Source: Nocardia wallacei (GTDB lineage Bacteria > Actinomycetota > Actinomycetes > Mycobacteriales > Mycobacteriaceae). Taken from it: 64,000 nucleotides of DNA. Made by a program: the position numbers and the translations under genes. The notes below the pieces were generated by a model, which saw only the letters and a list, made by a program, of their open reading frames with translations, did not search any database and had not been told where the DNA came from. Shown piece after piece: positions 45,135 to 57,155 of this stretch; position 1 is the stretch's first letter; every line of letters starts with the position of its first letter. The stretch is taken from the NCBI RefSeq assembly GCF_014466955.1, contig NZ_AP023396.1:6572001-6636000 (forward strand), given 5' to 3'.

Positions 45135-45456
45135 GGATGTCCTTTCGATGTGGTCGCCGGGTCGCCGTCGTGCATCGAGGGCGTGAACCGGAACCGACTA
45201 GGCGGGATGGCCTGCCTTCTATCGGCAGACGCACCAGCGGTCCAGTATGCCAGAACCGCCGACACGCTTTCGAAACACTCCCCCGGTCGGCTTTGTTCCC
45301 CGCTGCCCGAGCGCTTTCCCCCTGAAACTGCGGGCACGCATATCCGCAGCTCTCGAGCCACGCTGAAGTCGAGTAGCGCGCTACTCGGGAATGTGAACAC
45401 CGGTGTTCCTAAAGTTTCTCCAGGTGAGAACCGTGCCGACACTCGAAAGGAAACCA
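45135..45456. promoter_or_regulatory. rpmE / membrane protein divergent region with two palindromes
   Basis: In this 322-bp gap two perfect palindromes stand 8 bp apart: GAGTAGCGCGCTACTC (45371-45386) and GAACACCGGTGTTC (45395-45408). They lie 50-85 bp upstream of the membrane protein start, where operators are expected. The rest shows nothing recognisable. Confidence 0.5.
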
Positions 45457-45879
45457 GTGCACCGCCACGCCGCTCGGGGGGCGACGAGATCCAGGTCACC
45501 GGCACCCCGGAGAACACATCCGAGACACCGGAAAGCCCGCGCGCTGCCGGGGGGTACGCGCGCGGCGCACTGGTACGCCGCCGCCGTGCTGGCAGCTCTG
45601 GCGCTGACGGCCGGAATCGGCTGGTTCCTGACACCCGAGGACGGGCCCGCGACGGCGGCGGTCCCGCCCGGCTCGTCGCAACTCGAATTCACCGCGACCG
45701 CCGTGTCGATCGGCGGCATCGCCTCCGCCACGGCACTGATCGTGGCGGTACTGATCGTCGGCGCCGCGCTGATCGGCGCGTTCTGCTATGCCCCGCGCGG
45801 CGATGCCCCGCAAACGCCGCGGCGGCCTCGCCGAAACGAGGCCGCCGCAACGACTTCCGGCCGCCGGGCACGGCGGTAG
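45457..45879 (+). CDS. hypothetical two-helix membrane protein
   Basis: A 140-aa protein not recognised as a named family. It has a basic N-terminal tail of about 35 residues (RSRSPAPRRTHPRHRKAR), a first membrane helix (YAAAVLAALALTAGIGWFL), a short outside loop (TPEDGPATAAVPPGSS), a second helix (IASATALIVAVLIVGAALIGAF) and a basic tail. GTG 45457 is chosen because AAAGGAA (45447-45453) precedes it. Strong GC3 bias supports coding. It ends 5 bp from the rho stop, convergent. Confidence 0.6.
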   Translation: MHRHAARGATRSRSPAPRRTHPRHRKARALPGGTRAAHWYAAAVLAALALTAGIGWFLTPEDGPATAAVPPGSSQLEFTATAVSIGGIASATALIVAVLIVGAALIGAFCYAPRGDAPQTPRRPRRNEAAATTSGRRARR

Positions 45880-45884
45880 GCGGG

Positions 45885-47885
45885 TTACTCCTCGAGCGCG
45901 CCCGGGGCGGTCTTGGAGACCGTCATGAGGAACTCGAGGTTGTTCTTGGTCTTCTTCAACCGGTCGATCAGCAGGTCGATGGCCTGGTGCGAGTCCAGCC
46001 CGGACAGCACGCGACGCAGCTTGTGCAGCACCGCGGCCTCGTCGGGATTCATCAGCAGATCGTCGCGGCGAGTACCGGACGGGTTGACGTCCACGGCCGG
46101 GAACACGCGCCGCTCGGCGATCTTGCGGTCCAGCTTCAGCTCGGCGTTGCCGGTGCCCTTGAACTCCTCGAAGATCACCGTGTCACCGGTCGAACCGGTC
46201 TCCACCATCGCGGTGGCGATGATCGTCAGCGAGCCGCCGTTCTCGATGTTGCGCGCCGCGCCGAGGAACCGCTTGGGCGGGTACAGCGCGGTCGAGTCGA
46301 TACCACCGGAGAGGATGCGGCCCGACGCCGGCGACGCGTTGTTGTACGCGCGGCCGAGGCGAGTGATCGAGTCGAGCAGCACGACCACGTCCTGCCCCAT
46401 CTCCACCAGGCGCTTGGCCCGCTCGATGGCCAGCTCGGCGACCGAGGTGTGGTCCCCCGGCGGACGGTCGAAGGTGGAGGCGATCACCTCGCCGCGCACG
46501 GTGCGCTGCATGTCGGTGACCTCTTCCGGACGCTCGTCGACCAGCACCACCATGAGGTAGACCTCGGGGTTGTTGACCGCGATCGCGTTCGCGATGTCCT
46601 GCATGATCGTGGTCTTACCGGCCTTGGGCGGCGACACGATGAGCGCGCGCTGACCCTTGCCGATCGGCATGATCAGGTCGATCACCCGGGTGGTCAGCTT
46701 GTTGGGCTGGGTCTCCAGCCGCAGGCGCTGGTTCGGGTACAGCGGGGTCAGCTTGTTGAAGTCCGGGCGGCGCTTGGCGCTTTCGATGTCGCTGCCGTTG
46801 ACGGTGTCCAGGCGCACCAGCGGATCGAACTTCTGCCGCTGGTTTCCGGCCTCGCCTTCGCGGGGCGCGCGCACGGCGCCGGTGATGGCGTCACCCCGGC
46901 GCAGACCGTTCTTGCGGACCAGGTTCATCGACACGTACACGTCGTTCGGCCCGGCCAGGTAGCCGGAGGTGCGCACGAACGCGTAGTTGTCGAGCACGTC
47001 CAGGATGCCGGCCACGGGCTGCAGGACGTCGTCCTCGCGGATCTCGACGTCGCGGGTCTCGCTGCCGCCGCCCTCGCGGTCGCGACCCCGGCGCCGCTCG
47101 CGGAAGCGACGACCGCGCCGGCCCCGGCCGGACTCGTCGTCGTCGCTGCCGCCACCGCCGCCGCGGGTGCCGTTCTGGTTGTTCTGGTTCTGTCCGCCCG
47201 ACTGCTGGTTGCGCTCGCGACGACGCTCGCCGGCCTCCTGCTCCGGCTTCGCCTCGCCCTCGGTCTTGGCCTCGGACTTGTTGTCGGCCTTGCCTTCCGA
47301 TGCCTCCGCGGCGCGCTGCTCGCGGCCCCGGCGCTGCCGGCCACGGCCGCGCTGACCACCGTCGCGGCCCGCGTCGTCGCCCGAATCGGAGGCGTTGTGC
47401 TCGGTCGGCTTGTCGGTGCCGACACCGTCGAGCGTCTGCTGCTCGGCCCGCGCCGACCTGCCGCCCTCGTTCTTGGCGGGGTCGTTCTTGGCGGTGGGCT
47501 CGTTCTTGGCGGTGGACTCGGACTTCTTGCCGGACTCCGCCTTCTCCGCCTTGACCGCGAGCTCGGGCGTCTCGCTCGCCTCACCCTTCGCGTCGGCGGC
47601 CTTCTCGCCCCGGCCGCGCGCGGGGGCAGCGGCCTTCCCCGACCCGGAAGATTGGTTTTCCTTGATAGCGGCGATCAGATCGCCTTTACGCATCCCGGAT
47701 GTACCTCGGATACCGAGCTCTCCGGCAAGCGCACGCAATTGCGGCAACAACATTCCAGTCAGCCCCGATCGTGCGACGTCAGTTTGTTCGCTCATCTTCG
47801 AAATCTGTCCGGAGTCACTTTCGCGGTCCGAGGTGCGCACATCGGTCTCCACCCCGGGTGTCGCGAGCAGGTCCGTATCTGTCAC
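45885..47885 (-). CDS. rho: transcription termination factor Rho
   Basis: Hexameric RNA helicase that ends transcription. In order: a Rho_N SAP-like segment (LLPQLRALAGELGIRG, residues about 45-75), a disordered insert of about 200 residues rich in Lys, Glu, then Arg/Gly/Asn (NQNNQNGTRGGGGGSDDD), the RNA-binding cold-shock domain (GILDVLDNYAFVRTSGYL) and the ATPase with Walker A SPPKAGKTTIMQDIAN. At 666 aa it is longer than the 602 of M. tuberculosis, the difference being in the insert. GTG 47885 has AAAGGA 6 nt before it. Confidence 0.96.
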   Translation of the reverse strand: MTDTDLLATPGVETDVRTSDRESDSGQISKMSEQTDVARSGLTGMLLPQLRALAGELGIRGTSGMRKGDLIAAIKENQSSGSGKAAAPARGRGEKAADAKGEASETPELAVKAEKAESGKKSESTAKNEPTAKNDPAKNEGGRSARAEQQTLDGVGTDKPTEHNASDSGDDAGRDGGQRGRGRQRRGREQRAAEASEGKADNKSEAKTEGEAKPEQEAGERRRERNQQSGGQNQNNQNGTRGGGGGSDDDESGRGRRGRRFRERRRGRDREGGGSETRDVEIREDDVLQPVAGILDVLDNYAFVRTSGYLAGPNDVYVSMNLVRKNGLRRGDAITGAVRAPREGEAGNQRQKFDPLVRLDTVNGSDIESAKRRPDFNKLTPLYPNQRLRLETQPNKLTTRVIDLIMPIGKGQRALIVSPPKAGKTTIMQDIANAIAVNNPEVYLMVVLVDERPEEVTDMQRTVRGEVIASTFDRPPGDHTSVAELAIERAKRLVEMGQDVVVLLDSITRLGRAYNNASPASGRILSGGIDSTALYPPKRFLGAARNIENGGSLTIIATAMVETGSTGDTVIFEEFKGTGNAELKLDRKIAERRVFPAVDVNPSGTRRDDLLMNPDEAAVLHKLRRVLSGLDSHQAIDLLIDRLKKTKNNLEFLMTVSKTAPGALEE

Positions 47886-48207
47886 GGAGATCCTTTCCTT
47901 CCCTCGATTGCCGTGTGCTTGTTCGAGGGTTTCGTCCCGAAGTTCGGTCACTGCGCCGAACTCGGATGCCGTATCGCCTGCCCCGCCGGACCGGCGGCGA
48001 AACACCACCTGGTCACAGCCACCGGTTCACAAAGGTGGGAGTGATCATTCCAGTTGCTGTCCTCGATGTACGAGACTCGGGTCCCGAGCCTGAGCAAGGA
48101 GCCTTCTGGAGCGATTGCCCTGATGAAGCACCGGCGACTGACGCGCACGATGTACGGACTCGCTCAGGATAGCTCCCACCGTTCACCTCAGCAAGGCAGG
48201 CGCGCCG
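47886..48207 (-). other. rho leader / thrB-rho intergenic region
   Basis: A 322-bp gap between two minus-strand genes. It contains a small hairpin, CTCGGG T CCCGAG, at about 48074-48086 and no convincing ORF. A long transcribed leader for rho, which is often autoregulated, is plausible but not shown. No clear promoter hexamers were found. Confidence 0.35.
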
Positions 48208-50274
<2,067 letters not shown>

Positions 50275-50278
<4 letters not shown>

Positions 50279-51630
50279 TCCTCGGTGCCTTCCAATCTCA
50301 GGACGCTGGTCACGGACGTGACGGACTCCAGTTCGGCGAGCGCTGACACCGTATCGGCCAGCGCCGACTCCTGCGCGTGGTGGGTCACGACCACGAGCCG
50401 GGCCCCCTCGTCGTGTCCCTCCTGGCGGACCGTCGAGATGCTGACGCCGTGCTGGGCGAACTCGCCTGCCACCGCCTGCAGCACCCCGGTGCGATCGGCC
50501 ACCTTCAGGTTCACGTGGTAGCGGGTGGGCGTGTCACCGATCGGCGCGATCGGCAGCTCAGCATAAACCGATTCACCGGGCCCACGACCACCGTAGAACT
50601 TGTTGCGCGCCGCCATCACCAGGTCGCCCATCACCGCGGACGCCGTCGGCGCGCCACCGGCGCCCTGCCCGTAGAACATCAGTCGCCCGGCGTTCTCGGC
50701 CTCGACCACCACGGCGTTGAAGGCGCCGTCGACGGCCGAGAGCGGATGCTTGCGCGGGATCAGCGCCGGATACACGCGCACCGAAACCCGTTCCTTGCCG
50801 CCCTCGGCGGCGGGGAGTTCGCCCGGGACACGCTCGCAGATGGCCAGCAGCTTCACCGTGCAGCCGACGGCCGCGGCGGTCTCCAGGTCCTCGCCGGAAA
50901 TCTTGGTGATGCCCTCGCGGTAGACGTCGGCGGCGGTGACGCGGGTATGGAAGGCCAGCGAGGCCAGGATCGCGGCCTTGGCGGCGGCGTCGTAGCCCTC
51001 CACGTCGGCGGTCGGATCGGCTTCCGCGTAGCCCAGCCGGGTGGCCTCGGCCAGCACGTCGGAGTAGTCGGCACCGGTCTCGTCCATCGCCGAGAGAATG
51101 AAATTCGTGGTGCCGTTGACGATTCCGACCACCCGAGTGACCCGGTCGCCGGACAGCGACTGGATCAGCGGGCGCACCACCGGGATCGCCCCGGCGACGG
51201 CGGCCTCGAAGTACAGGTCCGCGCGGCTGCGCTCGGCGGCCGCGGCCAGCTCACCGGTGTAGTCGGCCAGCAGGGCCTTGTTCGCGGTGACGACCGACTT
51301 GCCCGCGTTGAGCGCGGCCAGGATCAGCTTGCGCGCCGGGTCGATGCCGCCCATCACCTCGACCACGAGGTCCACGTCGTCGCGGCCCACCAGGGCCTCG
51401 GCGTCGGTGGTCAGCAGTTCGTCGGGCAGGCCGCGGTCGACGCCGAGCCGGCGCACGGCGACCCCGCGCAGTACCACCGGCGCGCCGACGCGCGAACGCA
51501 GATCGTCGGCATGGTCACGGAGGATGCGCACCACCTCGGTACCGACATTGCCCATGCCGAGCACCGCGACGCCGATCGGATGATCGACGCCGAATCCCCC
51601 GGCACCCGTGCGGCTCGATACCTCGCTCAT
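50275..51630 (-). CDS. hom: homoserine dehydrogenase
   Basis: Reduces aspartate semialdehyde to homoserine with NAD(P)H at the branch to threonine and methionine. The 451 aa comprise a Rossmann domain ([19 protein letters not shown]), the catalytic domain ([32 protein letters not shown]) and a C-terminal ACT domain ([20 protein letters not shown]) that normally binds threonine for feedback inhibition. ATG 51630 has GGAGGTGGAG upstream and overlaps the lysA stop by four bases. Also called thrA in mycobacteria. Confidence 0.96.
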
Positions 51631-53048
51631 GGCTCCACCTCCAAACTCAACAGATCGCTCACCGTCTCGCGCCGCAGGATCAGCCGCGCCTGCCCGTCGC
51701 GCACGGCCACCACGGCCGGTCGGGTCAGCATGTTGTAGCGGCTCGACATCGAGTAGCAGTAGGCGCCGGTGCCGGCCACCGCGATCAGGTCCCCGGGGCC
51801 CACGTCGGCCGGGATCCAGGTATCGCGAATGACGATATCGCCGCTCTCGCAATGCTTTCCGACCACCCGCGCGACCACCGGACCGGCTGCGCTGGAACGC
51901 GACACCAGTCGGCAGTCGTAGTCGGCCTGATACAGCGCGGGCCGGATGTTGTCGCTCATCCCGCCGTCGACGCTGACGTAGCGGCGGCGCGCCCCCGCGT
52001 CCAGGGTCACGTCCTTGGTGGTGCCGACCTCGTAGACCGTCACCGTGCCGGGACCGGCGATGGCGCGGCCGGGCTCGACGGCGATCTCCGGTGTGGCCAA
52101 ACCGATCTGGGCGGCCTCGGCGGTCACCAGGTCGCGCACCTTGGCCGCGAAGTCGTCCAGCGGCGGCGGATCGTCGCTGGGCAGGTACGAAATGCCCAGT
52201 CCGCCACCCAGATCCAGCGTGTGGATCTGCTCGGTGCGCTCGACGCCGAACTTGTCGACGGCGTCGCGCAGCAGCCGCAACATGCGCCGGGCGGAGATCT
52301 CGAAGCCGTCGATCTCGAAGATCTGCGAGCCGATGTGGCTGTGCAGGCCGACCAGGCGCAGGTTCCGGGTGTCGAACACCCGGATCAGGGCCTCCATGGC
52401 GTCGCCGCCCGCGATGGAGAAGCCGAACTTCTGGTCCTCGTGCGCGGTCGAGATGTATTCGTGCGTATGGGCTTCCACGCCGACCGTGACGCGCACCAGC
52501 ACGTCCTGCACCACGCCCGCCGCACCGGCCACCTGCTCCAGCCGGTCGATCTCGATCAGCGAGTCGACCACGACGTGACCGACCCCGGCCGCCACCGCCG
52601 CTTCCAGTTCGCCCACCGATTTGTTGTTGCCGTGCAGGGCGATTCGCTGCGCGGGGAAACCGGCGTGCAGCGCCACCGCCAGCTCGCCGCCCGAGCAGAC
52701 GTCCAGATACAGGCCCTCGTCGCGGACCCAGCGCGCGACCTCGCCGCACAGGAATGCCTTGGAGGCGTAGTGGATTCGCGCCTTGTCGCCGAAGGCGCGC
52801 AGCATGTCCCGGCAGCGCGAGCGGAAGTCGTCCTCGTCCACCACGAACAGCGGGGTGCCGTACTGCTGGGCCAGCTCGGTCACGGGGACACCGGCCAGCC
52901 GGACCACCCCGTCGGCGTCGCGAGTGGCGTTGCGCGGCCAGACGTTCGCGGGCAGTTCGATCAGTTCCGCCGGGTTCGCGGGACGCTCCGGGAGATTCGG
53001 GGCGTGCGGGATCTCGGCATGCCGGGGCCCGGCCGGGTGCGCACTCAC
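51627..53048 (-). CDS. lysA: diaminopimelate decarboxylase
   Basis: PLP enzyme of the alanine racemase fold (473 aa) that makes lysine from meso-diaminopimelate, competing with peptidoglycan for the same precursor. The PLP lysine is in [30 protein letters not shown] and [11 protein letters not shown] bind cofactor; [10 protein letters not shown] holds the conserved Cys of the substrate site. It is the first gene of the amino-acid unit and lies 52 bp after argS. Confidence 0.95.
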   Translation of the reverse strand: MSAHPAGPRHAEIPHAPNLPERPANPAELIELPANVWPRNATRDADGVVRLAGVPVTELAQQYGTPLFVVDEDDFRSRCRDMLRAFGDKARIHYASKAFLCGEVARWVRDEGLYLDVCSGGELAVALHAGFPAQRIALHGNNKSVGELEAAVAAGVGHVVVDSLIEIDRLEQVAGAAGVVQDVLVRVTVGVEAHTHEYISTAHEDQKFGFSIAGGDAMEALIRVFDTRNLRLVGLHSHIGSQIFEIDGFEISARRMLRLLRDAVDKFGVERTEQIHTLDLGGGLGISYLPSDDPPPLDDFAAKVRDLVTAEAAQIGLATPEIAVEPGRAIAGPGTVTVYEVGTTKDVTLDAGARRRYVSVDGGMSDNIRPALYQADYDCRLVSRSSAAGPVVARVVGKHCESGDIVIRDTWIPADVGPGDLIAVAGTGAYCYSMSSRYNMLTRPAVVAVRDGQARLILRRETVSDLLSLEVEP

Positions 53049-53100
53049 GATGGTTCCTTTCCTGCGGCGCTGGTCGATTCGGCGGCGGGGACCGGGGCGT

Positions 53101-54759
53101 TCACATGCGCTCCGGGGCCGAGACGCCGAGCAGGCCCAGCCCGTTGGCGAGCACCTGACGGGTCGCCCGCACCAGTTCCAACCGGGCGGCGTGTAGCGGC
53201 GTCACCGGCTCGTCGCCCTTGGGGAGCACCCGCATGTCGTCGTCGGACTGGAACGGGTGGTACACGCCCGCCAGTTCGTCCAGGTAGCGGACCACCCGGT
53301 GCGGTTCGCGCATCTCGGCGGCCGTCGCGACGACGCGCGGATACTCGCCGAGGGTCCGGATCAGCTCGCCCTCCCGGTCCGAGGTCATCAGGGCGAGATC
53401 CGGTGTGACCGAAGCGAATCCGAACGCCGCCGAGTTCTCGATGATGCGGCAGGTGCGCGCGTGCGCGTACTGCACGTAGTAGACCGGGTTCTCGCTGCCC
53501 TGTGTGGTCCACAGGCCGAGGTCGATGTCGATGCTCGAGTTCACCGAGGACCGCACCAGGGAGTACCGGGCGGCGTCCACGCCGATGGCCTCGACCAGGT
53601 CGTCCAGGGTGATGACGGTGCCGGCGCGCTTCGACATCCGCACGGCGACACCGTCTTTCACCAGATTGACCATCTGGCCGATGAGCACCTCGACCGTGTC
53701 GGGGTCGTCGCCGAACGCGGCCGCCGCGGCCTTCAGGCGGCCGATGTAACCGTGGTGGTCGGCGCCGAGCATGTAGATGCACAGATCGAACCCGCGCGCC
53801 CGCTTGTTGTGGAAGTAGGCGATGTCACCGGCGATGTAGGCGGCGTGGCCGTCGCTCTTGATGACCACCCGATCCTTGTCGTCGCCGTACTCGGTGGAGG
53901 CGATCCACCAGGCGCCGTCCTGCTCGTAGAGCTTGCCGGACGCCTTCAGCTCGGCGACGGCCTTGTCGACCGCGCCGGACTCGAACAGCGAACTCTCGTT
54001 GAAGTAGACGTCGAAGTCGGTGCCGAAGTCGTGCAGGGTCTGCTTGATGTGGGCGAACATCAGCTCCACGCCCTCGCGCCGGAAGAGTTCGTGGCGTTCC
54101 TGCTCGGGCAGGTCGGCCGCGCCCGGATGGGCGGCGACGATGCGGTCGGCGATGTCGCCGATGTAGGCGCCCGCGTAGCCGTCCTGCGGGGTGGACGCGC
54201 CGGTGGCCGCGGCGACCAGCGAGTTGGCGAACCGGTCGATCTGGGCGCCGTGGTCGTTGAAGTAGTACTCGCGGGTGACGTCGGCGCCCTGCGCGGCCAG
54301 GATGCGGCCCAGCGCGTCGCCGACCGCGGCCCAGCGGGTGCCGCCCAGGTGGACCGGCCCGGTCGGGTTGGCGGAGACGAATTCCAGATTGATCTTGCGT
54401 CCCGCCAGCGCGGCCGAGGTGCCGTAGCCGGCTCCCGCGGCCAGCACCCGCTCGACGATCGTGCCCTGCGCGGCCGCCGCCAGCCGGATGTTCAGGAATC
54501 CCGGGCCCGCGACCTCGGCGGATTCGACGCCGTCGGTCGCCGCCAGCGCGTCGGCCAGCAGGCCCGCCAGCTCACGCGGGTTCATGCCCGCCTTTTTCGC
54601 CACCTGCATGGCCACATTCGTGGCATAGTCGCCGTGTTCCGGGTTGCGGGGACGCTCCACCTTGACCTCGTCGGGCAGGACCGCGGGGTCCGATCCGCGT
54701 TCGACAAGCACCTTCGCCGCCGTGGCGCGAAGGAGATCTGCAAGGTCAGCTGGAGTCAC
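53101..54759 (-). CDS. argS: arginyl-tRNA synthetase
   Basis: Class I synthetase charging tRNA-Arg (552 aa; mycobacterial 550). N-terminal Add-1 domain, then the HIGH-like site in [18 protein letters not shown] and the KMSKS-like [15 protein letters not shown]; the DALR anticodon-binding domain ends the protein. GTG 54759 has no ribosome site but a TAGGAT hexamer 8 nt upstream, suggesting a leaderless message. A tRNA-Arg gene lies divergently 170 bp away, as near mycobacterial argS. Confidence 0.96.
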   Translation of the reverse strand: MTPADLADLLRATAAKVLVERGSDPAVLPDEVKVERPRNPEHGDYATNVAMQVAKKAGMNPRELAGLLADALAATDGVESAEVAGPGFLNIRLAAAAQGTIVERVLAAGAGYGTSAALAGRKINLEFVSANPTGPVHLGGTRWAAVGDALGRILAAQGADVTREYYFNDHGAQIDRFANSLVAAATGASTPQDGYAGAYIGDIADRIVAAHPGAADLPEQERHELFRREGVELMFAHIKQTLHDFGTDFDVYFNESSLFESGAVDKAVAELKASGKLYEQDGAWWIASTEYGDDKDRVVIKSDGHAAYIAGDIAYFHNKRARGFDLCIYMLGADHHGYIGRLKAAAAAFGDDPDTVEVLIGQMVNLVKDGVAVRMSKRAGTVITLDDLVEAIGVDAARYSLVRSSVNSSIDIDLGLWTTQGSENPVYYVQYAHARTCRIIENSAAFGFASVTPDLALMTSDREGELIRTLGEYPRVVATAAEMREPHRVVRYLDELAGVYHPFQSDDDMRVLPKGDEPVTPLHAARLELVRATRQVLANGLGLLGVSAPERM

Positions 54760-54929
54760 GAGTCTCTATCCTATGGTCCGAGCAGGTGCGCCCCACCAGC
54801 GGGGACCCTTTCTCCCCCACGCACCGACGCCCCCGCCCGCCCCTGCTTTTTGGCTCGAGCCCCCGGATGCGATACGCTTTCCCAGCCCGATCGGACGACG
54901 TGCGAACAGGTGTCGACCGGGTCCACCCC

Positions 54930-55002
54930 GCCCTCGTAGCTCAGGGGATAGAGCGTCTGCCTCCGGAGCAGAAGGCCGCAGGTTCGAATCCTGCCGAGGG
55001 CA
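54930..55002 (+). tRNA. tRNA-Arg (CCG)
   Basis: A 73-nt cloverleaf: acceptor GCCCTCG pairs with CGAGGGC, D arm with AGCTCAGGGGATAGAGC, anticodon stem TCTGC/GCAGA enclosing loop CTCCGGA (anticodon CCG, reading CGG), T loop GGTTCGAATCC. The 3-prime CCA is not encoded. It borders the accessory region that follows. Confidence 0.95.
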
Positions 55003-55075
55003 CCGAGTACCGAAGGCCCTGACCAACCACCATGGTCAGGGCTTCCGTACGCGAAGGCCGATTCACGTCGGCCAT

Positions 55076-55570
55076 CTACCTCGACATATGGCCAGGGCTT
55101 GCTGCCCGCCGCTTCCGCTGCGCCGACCGATGCCGGGCCCGGAGCCAGGCGGCGGCGTCGGTGCCCTGGCCGCGTTCGGAATCCCAATGCTGGTGCGCGG
55201 CAACCATGTCCGCATCGGCGACCGGCGTAATGATTCGAAGAGTCAGAGTTGCGCCGATGTCGTCCCCGATCACCTCGAGCGTACGTGCACGCCGGTGCCG
55301 GGAGCCGTCGAGACGGACCCGCCGACCGGCGTTGTCCAGTTCATTTGGTGCGGCCGACCATTCGTCGAGGTGATAGATCACCCGACGGATCGGGCCGAGG
55401 CCGGGTCGCAGCACCGCCAGCAGACTCGTCAGCTCTGCGACGAGATCACGGCTGTGCGGCCACCAGACTCCGTCGATATTCGCTGTGCCGGCGGTGTCGA
55501 GTTCGAGCCGTAGCCGACGAGCGGGCGGCGCCCGCCGATCGGCGTTTGTCACATGTGGTTGTGGTGTCAT
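55076..55570 (-). CDS. DUF5994 family protein (copy 1)
   Basis: A 164-aa cytosolic protein of the DUF5994 type; function unknown. The shared core of the four copies in this window is seen: NIDGVWWPHSRDLVAELTSL, GLGPIRRVIYHLDEWSAAP and a strand-rich part with TLEVIGDDIGATLTLRIITP. The tail is basic (RARHRSAQRKRRA). ATG 55570 has AGGGG 10 nt upstream. It is divergent from the 48-residue gene, across a promoter box at 55620-55633. Confidence 0.72.
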   Translation of the reverse strand: MTPQPHVTNADRRAPPARRLRLELDTAGTANIDGVWWPHSRDLVAELTSLLAVLRPGLGPIRRVIYHLDEWSAAPNELDNAGRRVRLDGSRHRRARTLEVIGDDIGATLTLRIITPVADADMVAAHQHWDSERGQGTDAAAWLRARHRSAQRKRRAASPGHMSR

Positions 55571-55619
55571 GATCGACGCCCCTGTCGCGGCCGGACCGGT
55601 ATTGCTCTACGATGTAACT

Positions 55620-55633
55620 CTACGCCGTAGACA
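55620..55633 (+). promoter_or_regulatory. CTAC-box promoter element 1
   Basis: CTACGCCGTAGACA: an 11-bp palindrome (CTACG-C-CGTAG) whose end supplies the -35 hexamer TAGACA; TACGCT follows after an 18-bp spacer. It points toward the small gene at 55757. A related CTACGATGTA lies just upstream (55608-55617). Confidence 0.6.
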
Positions 55634-55756
55634 TCGGTTGCCGCCGCCGGATACGCTGGCGAGTGGCGTCGTCATCGCCCCCATACCTGCCGCGAGGACA
55701 GCGCAGGCTATGGCGAAAAGCCGCGATCAGAAGACTCATTACCGAAGGGAACGAAA

Positions 55757-55903
55757 ATGGCGACGAAAACGCCCTACGAGCGCCGAGTGGCTCGCGTCCG
55801 AGACGCGGTGCGGGCGCACTCCGAACTCGACGACGCCGCCGCGACCGCGCTCGCGGTCCACGTGCTGCACTCCCTCGACACGATCCCGGAGAAGATTCGC
55901 TGA
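55757..55903 (+). CDS. small 48-residue protein (DUF6307-like)
   Basis: A short gene with an excellent ribosome site (GAAGGGA, 7 nt before ATG 55757). The product is one or two helices: TPYERRVARVRDAVRAHSEL and DDAAATALAVHVLHSLDTIP. It resembles the small actinobacterial proteins labelled DUF6307, a match made from memory and not verified. The upstream CTAC-box makes it part of the putative regulon. Function unknown. Confidence 0.6.
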   Translation: MATKTPYERRVARVRDAVRAHSELDDAAATALAVHVLHSLDTIPEKIR

Positions 55904-55924
55904 CCGAGCGATACTGATTCGCGC

Positions 55925-56944
55925 CTACGTTTCCCGCGCGAGCCGACGCGCCTGCTGCTGGGTGGAAATCAGGGCGAGTGTCGCTTCGGCGCCCTGATTC
56001 TCGTTGCTGCCGGTGGGTTCCAGCCCGTCGGAACAACCGTTGCTGTCAGGGTCGAGCAGCGCGGTGGCGACGTCGTTCACTCCACGGAACCAAGCTTCGC
56101 ACAGCATGACCGCGTCTTTCCACCGCCGGTCTCCGGTGGCGTCGTAGGCGCGGGCGCAGGCGTCGGCCAGCGCAGCGACCTCGAGGGGCTGCTGGTCGAA
56201 CCCGGGCCTAGGTTCCCCGATCTTCCAACCGTCGACCGGGGTGACGGAGAGATGATCACCGGAAGTCTCGATCTCGAGCAGCCAACGCAACATCGACAAT
56301 CCGTCGGCCTGAGTACGCCCCTTGCCGGGCAGCGCACCGGCCACGAGCAACGCCTCGGCGAGCACGGCATTGGCGTACTGCAGTCGCGGCTCGGGCCACC
56401 GCCAGTCCAGTCTGCGCGTGGGTGCGCCGATCACCGCGGTGGCAGCGGCCAAAAGATCACGGGCGCAATGTTTCTCAGGATACTCACGCAGCACCTCCGC
56501 GGCGCCCAGCGCGGCGAATGCCATGCCGCGGGCCGAGCGGGCGCGCTGCCCGGCAGCGATCGTGAAGTGCGGCAGCACGGCAGGCGCCAGGTCGGGCCTG
56601 CGGGCGATGACGGTCCCGAGCGCCCACAATGCCCGTCCCCAATGATCGTCGAGGCTGGGCTCGTCCTGCCAATATCGGTCCGGTCCGCGCCGATTGTGGC
56701 AGCGCCCGTCAGGCGTGAGCGCGTCGATCACGAAATCGAGATACACCCCGGTGAGGGCGAGCAGTTCCGGCGGAGGTTCGGTCTCGCGGACCGCGACGAC
56801 CAGAGCACGCGCGACATCGTCGACGCAGTAACCGTTCTCGATGCGAGGCTCGGTGAGCCTGGCATGTTCGAAGATTCCGCACTCGTCACTGAGCCGGACC
56901 ATATGCGCGTAGGAAATCGTGATCGTGTCGGATCGGATCGTCAC
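55925..56944 (-). CDS. alpha/alpha-toroid protein, glycosyltransferase-associated type
   Basis: A 339-aa protein, probably an (alpha/alpha)6 barrel: repeated helical pairs with Trp/Asp/His-rich loops (DRYWQDEPSLDDHWGRALWA, RLDWRWPEPRLQYANAVLAE). The opening RLSDECGIFEHARLTEPR and GYCVDDVARALVV recall proteins annotated with glycosyltransferases in mycobacteria. Sugar processing is likely by fold, but no catalytic residues can be named. GTG 56944 follows GAAGAAGGG. A promoter with TTGACA (56998-57003) and TTCACT (56975-56980), 17 bp apart, lies upstream with a CTAC-box. Confidence 0.6.
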   Translation of the reverse strand: MTIRSDTITISYAHMVRLSDECGIFEHARLTEPRIENGYCVDDVARALVVAVRETEPPPELLALTGVYLDFVIDALTPDGRCHNRRGPDRYWQDEPSLDDHWGRALWALGTVIARRPDLAPAVLPHFTIAAGQRARSARGMAFAALGAAEVLREYPEKHCARDLLAAATAVIGAPTRRLDWRWPEPRLQYANAVLAEALLVAGALPGKGRTQADGLSMLRWLLEIETSGDHLSVTPVDGWKIGEPRPGFDQQPLEVAALADACARAYDATGDRRWKDAVMLCEAWFRGVNDVATALLDPDSNGCSDGLEPTGSNENQGAEATLALISTQQQARRLARET

Positions 56945-56997
56945 CCGTGCACCCTTCTTCGTCGCGGTCGTCGCAGTGAACGCCGACCATGAGCGTA

Positions 56998-57018
56998 TGT
57001 CAACATCGTAGATCTACA
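56998..57018 (-). promoter_or_regulatory. CTAC-box promoter element 2
   Basis: Minus-strand CTACGATGTTGACA (56998-57011) with TTGACA as -35, 17-bp spacer and -10 TTCACT at 56975-56980. Immediately upstream is TGTAGATCTACG (57007-57018), a near-perfect palindrome placed exactly as at box 5. Confidence 0.65.
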
Positions 57019-57063
57019 GAATTTTCCTCGTATCGCGGCGTCTACCTCGTCTACAGCGTAGAA

Positions 57064-57077
57064 TTACGTTGTAGACA
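57064..57077 (+). promoter_or_regulatory. CTAC-box promoter element 3
   Basis: TTACGTTGTAGACA, preceded by TCTACAGCGTAGAA (57050-57063), so two half-palindromes abut. It faces the DUF5994 gene at 57156. A good -10 at 17-18 bp was not found (sequence around AACACA). Confidence 0.5.
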
Positions 57078-57155
57078 GCCGCCGGTGACGGGAACACATC
57101 CCTCGCCCGACCGCCGGAGACCCGGCCGGCTCCCGTCCGACAGAGGAGCGCTCCG

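Noticed and set aside
45131..45634. A 167-codon minus-strand frame upstream of rpmE
   Set aside because: It overlaps the better-supported plus-strand membrane protein, has no ribosome site and no recognisable domain.
44811..48044. A 1077-codon open frame on the plus strand
   Set aside because: It runs antisense through rho and rpmE; high GC leaves long open frames on the opposite strand. The translation is low-complexity and matches no family, while rho is unmistakable.
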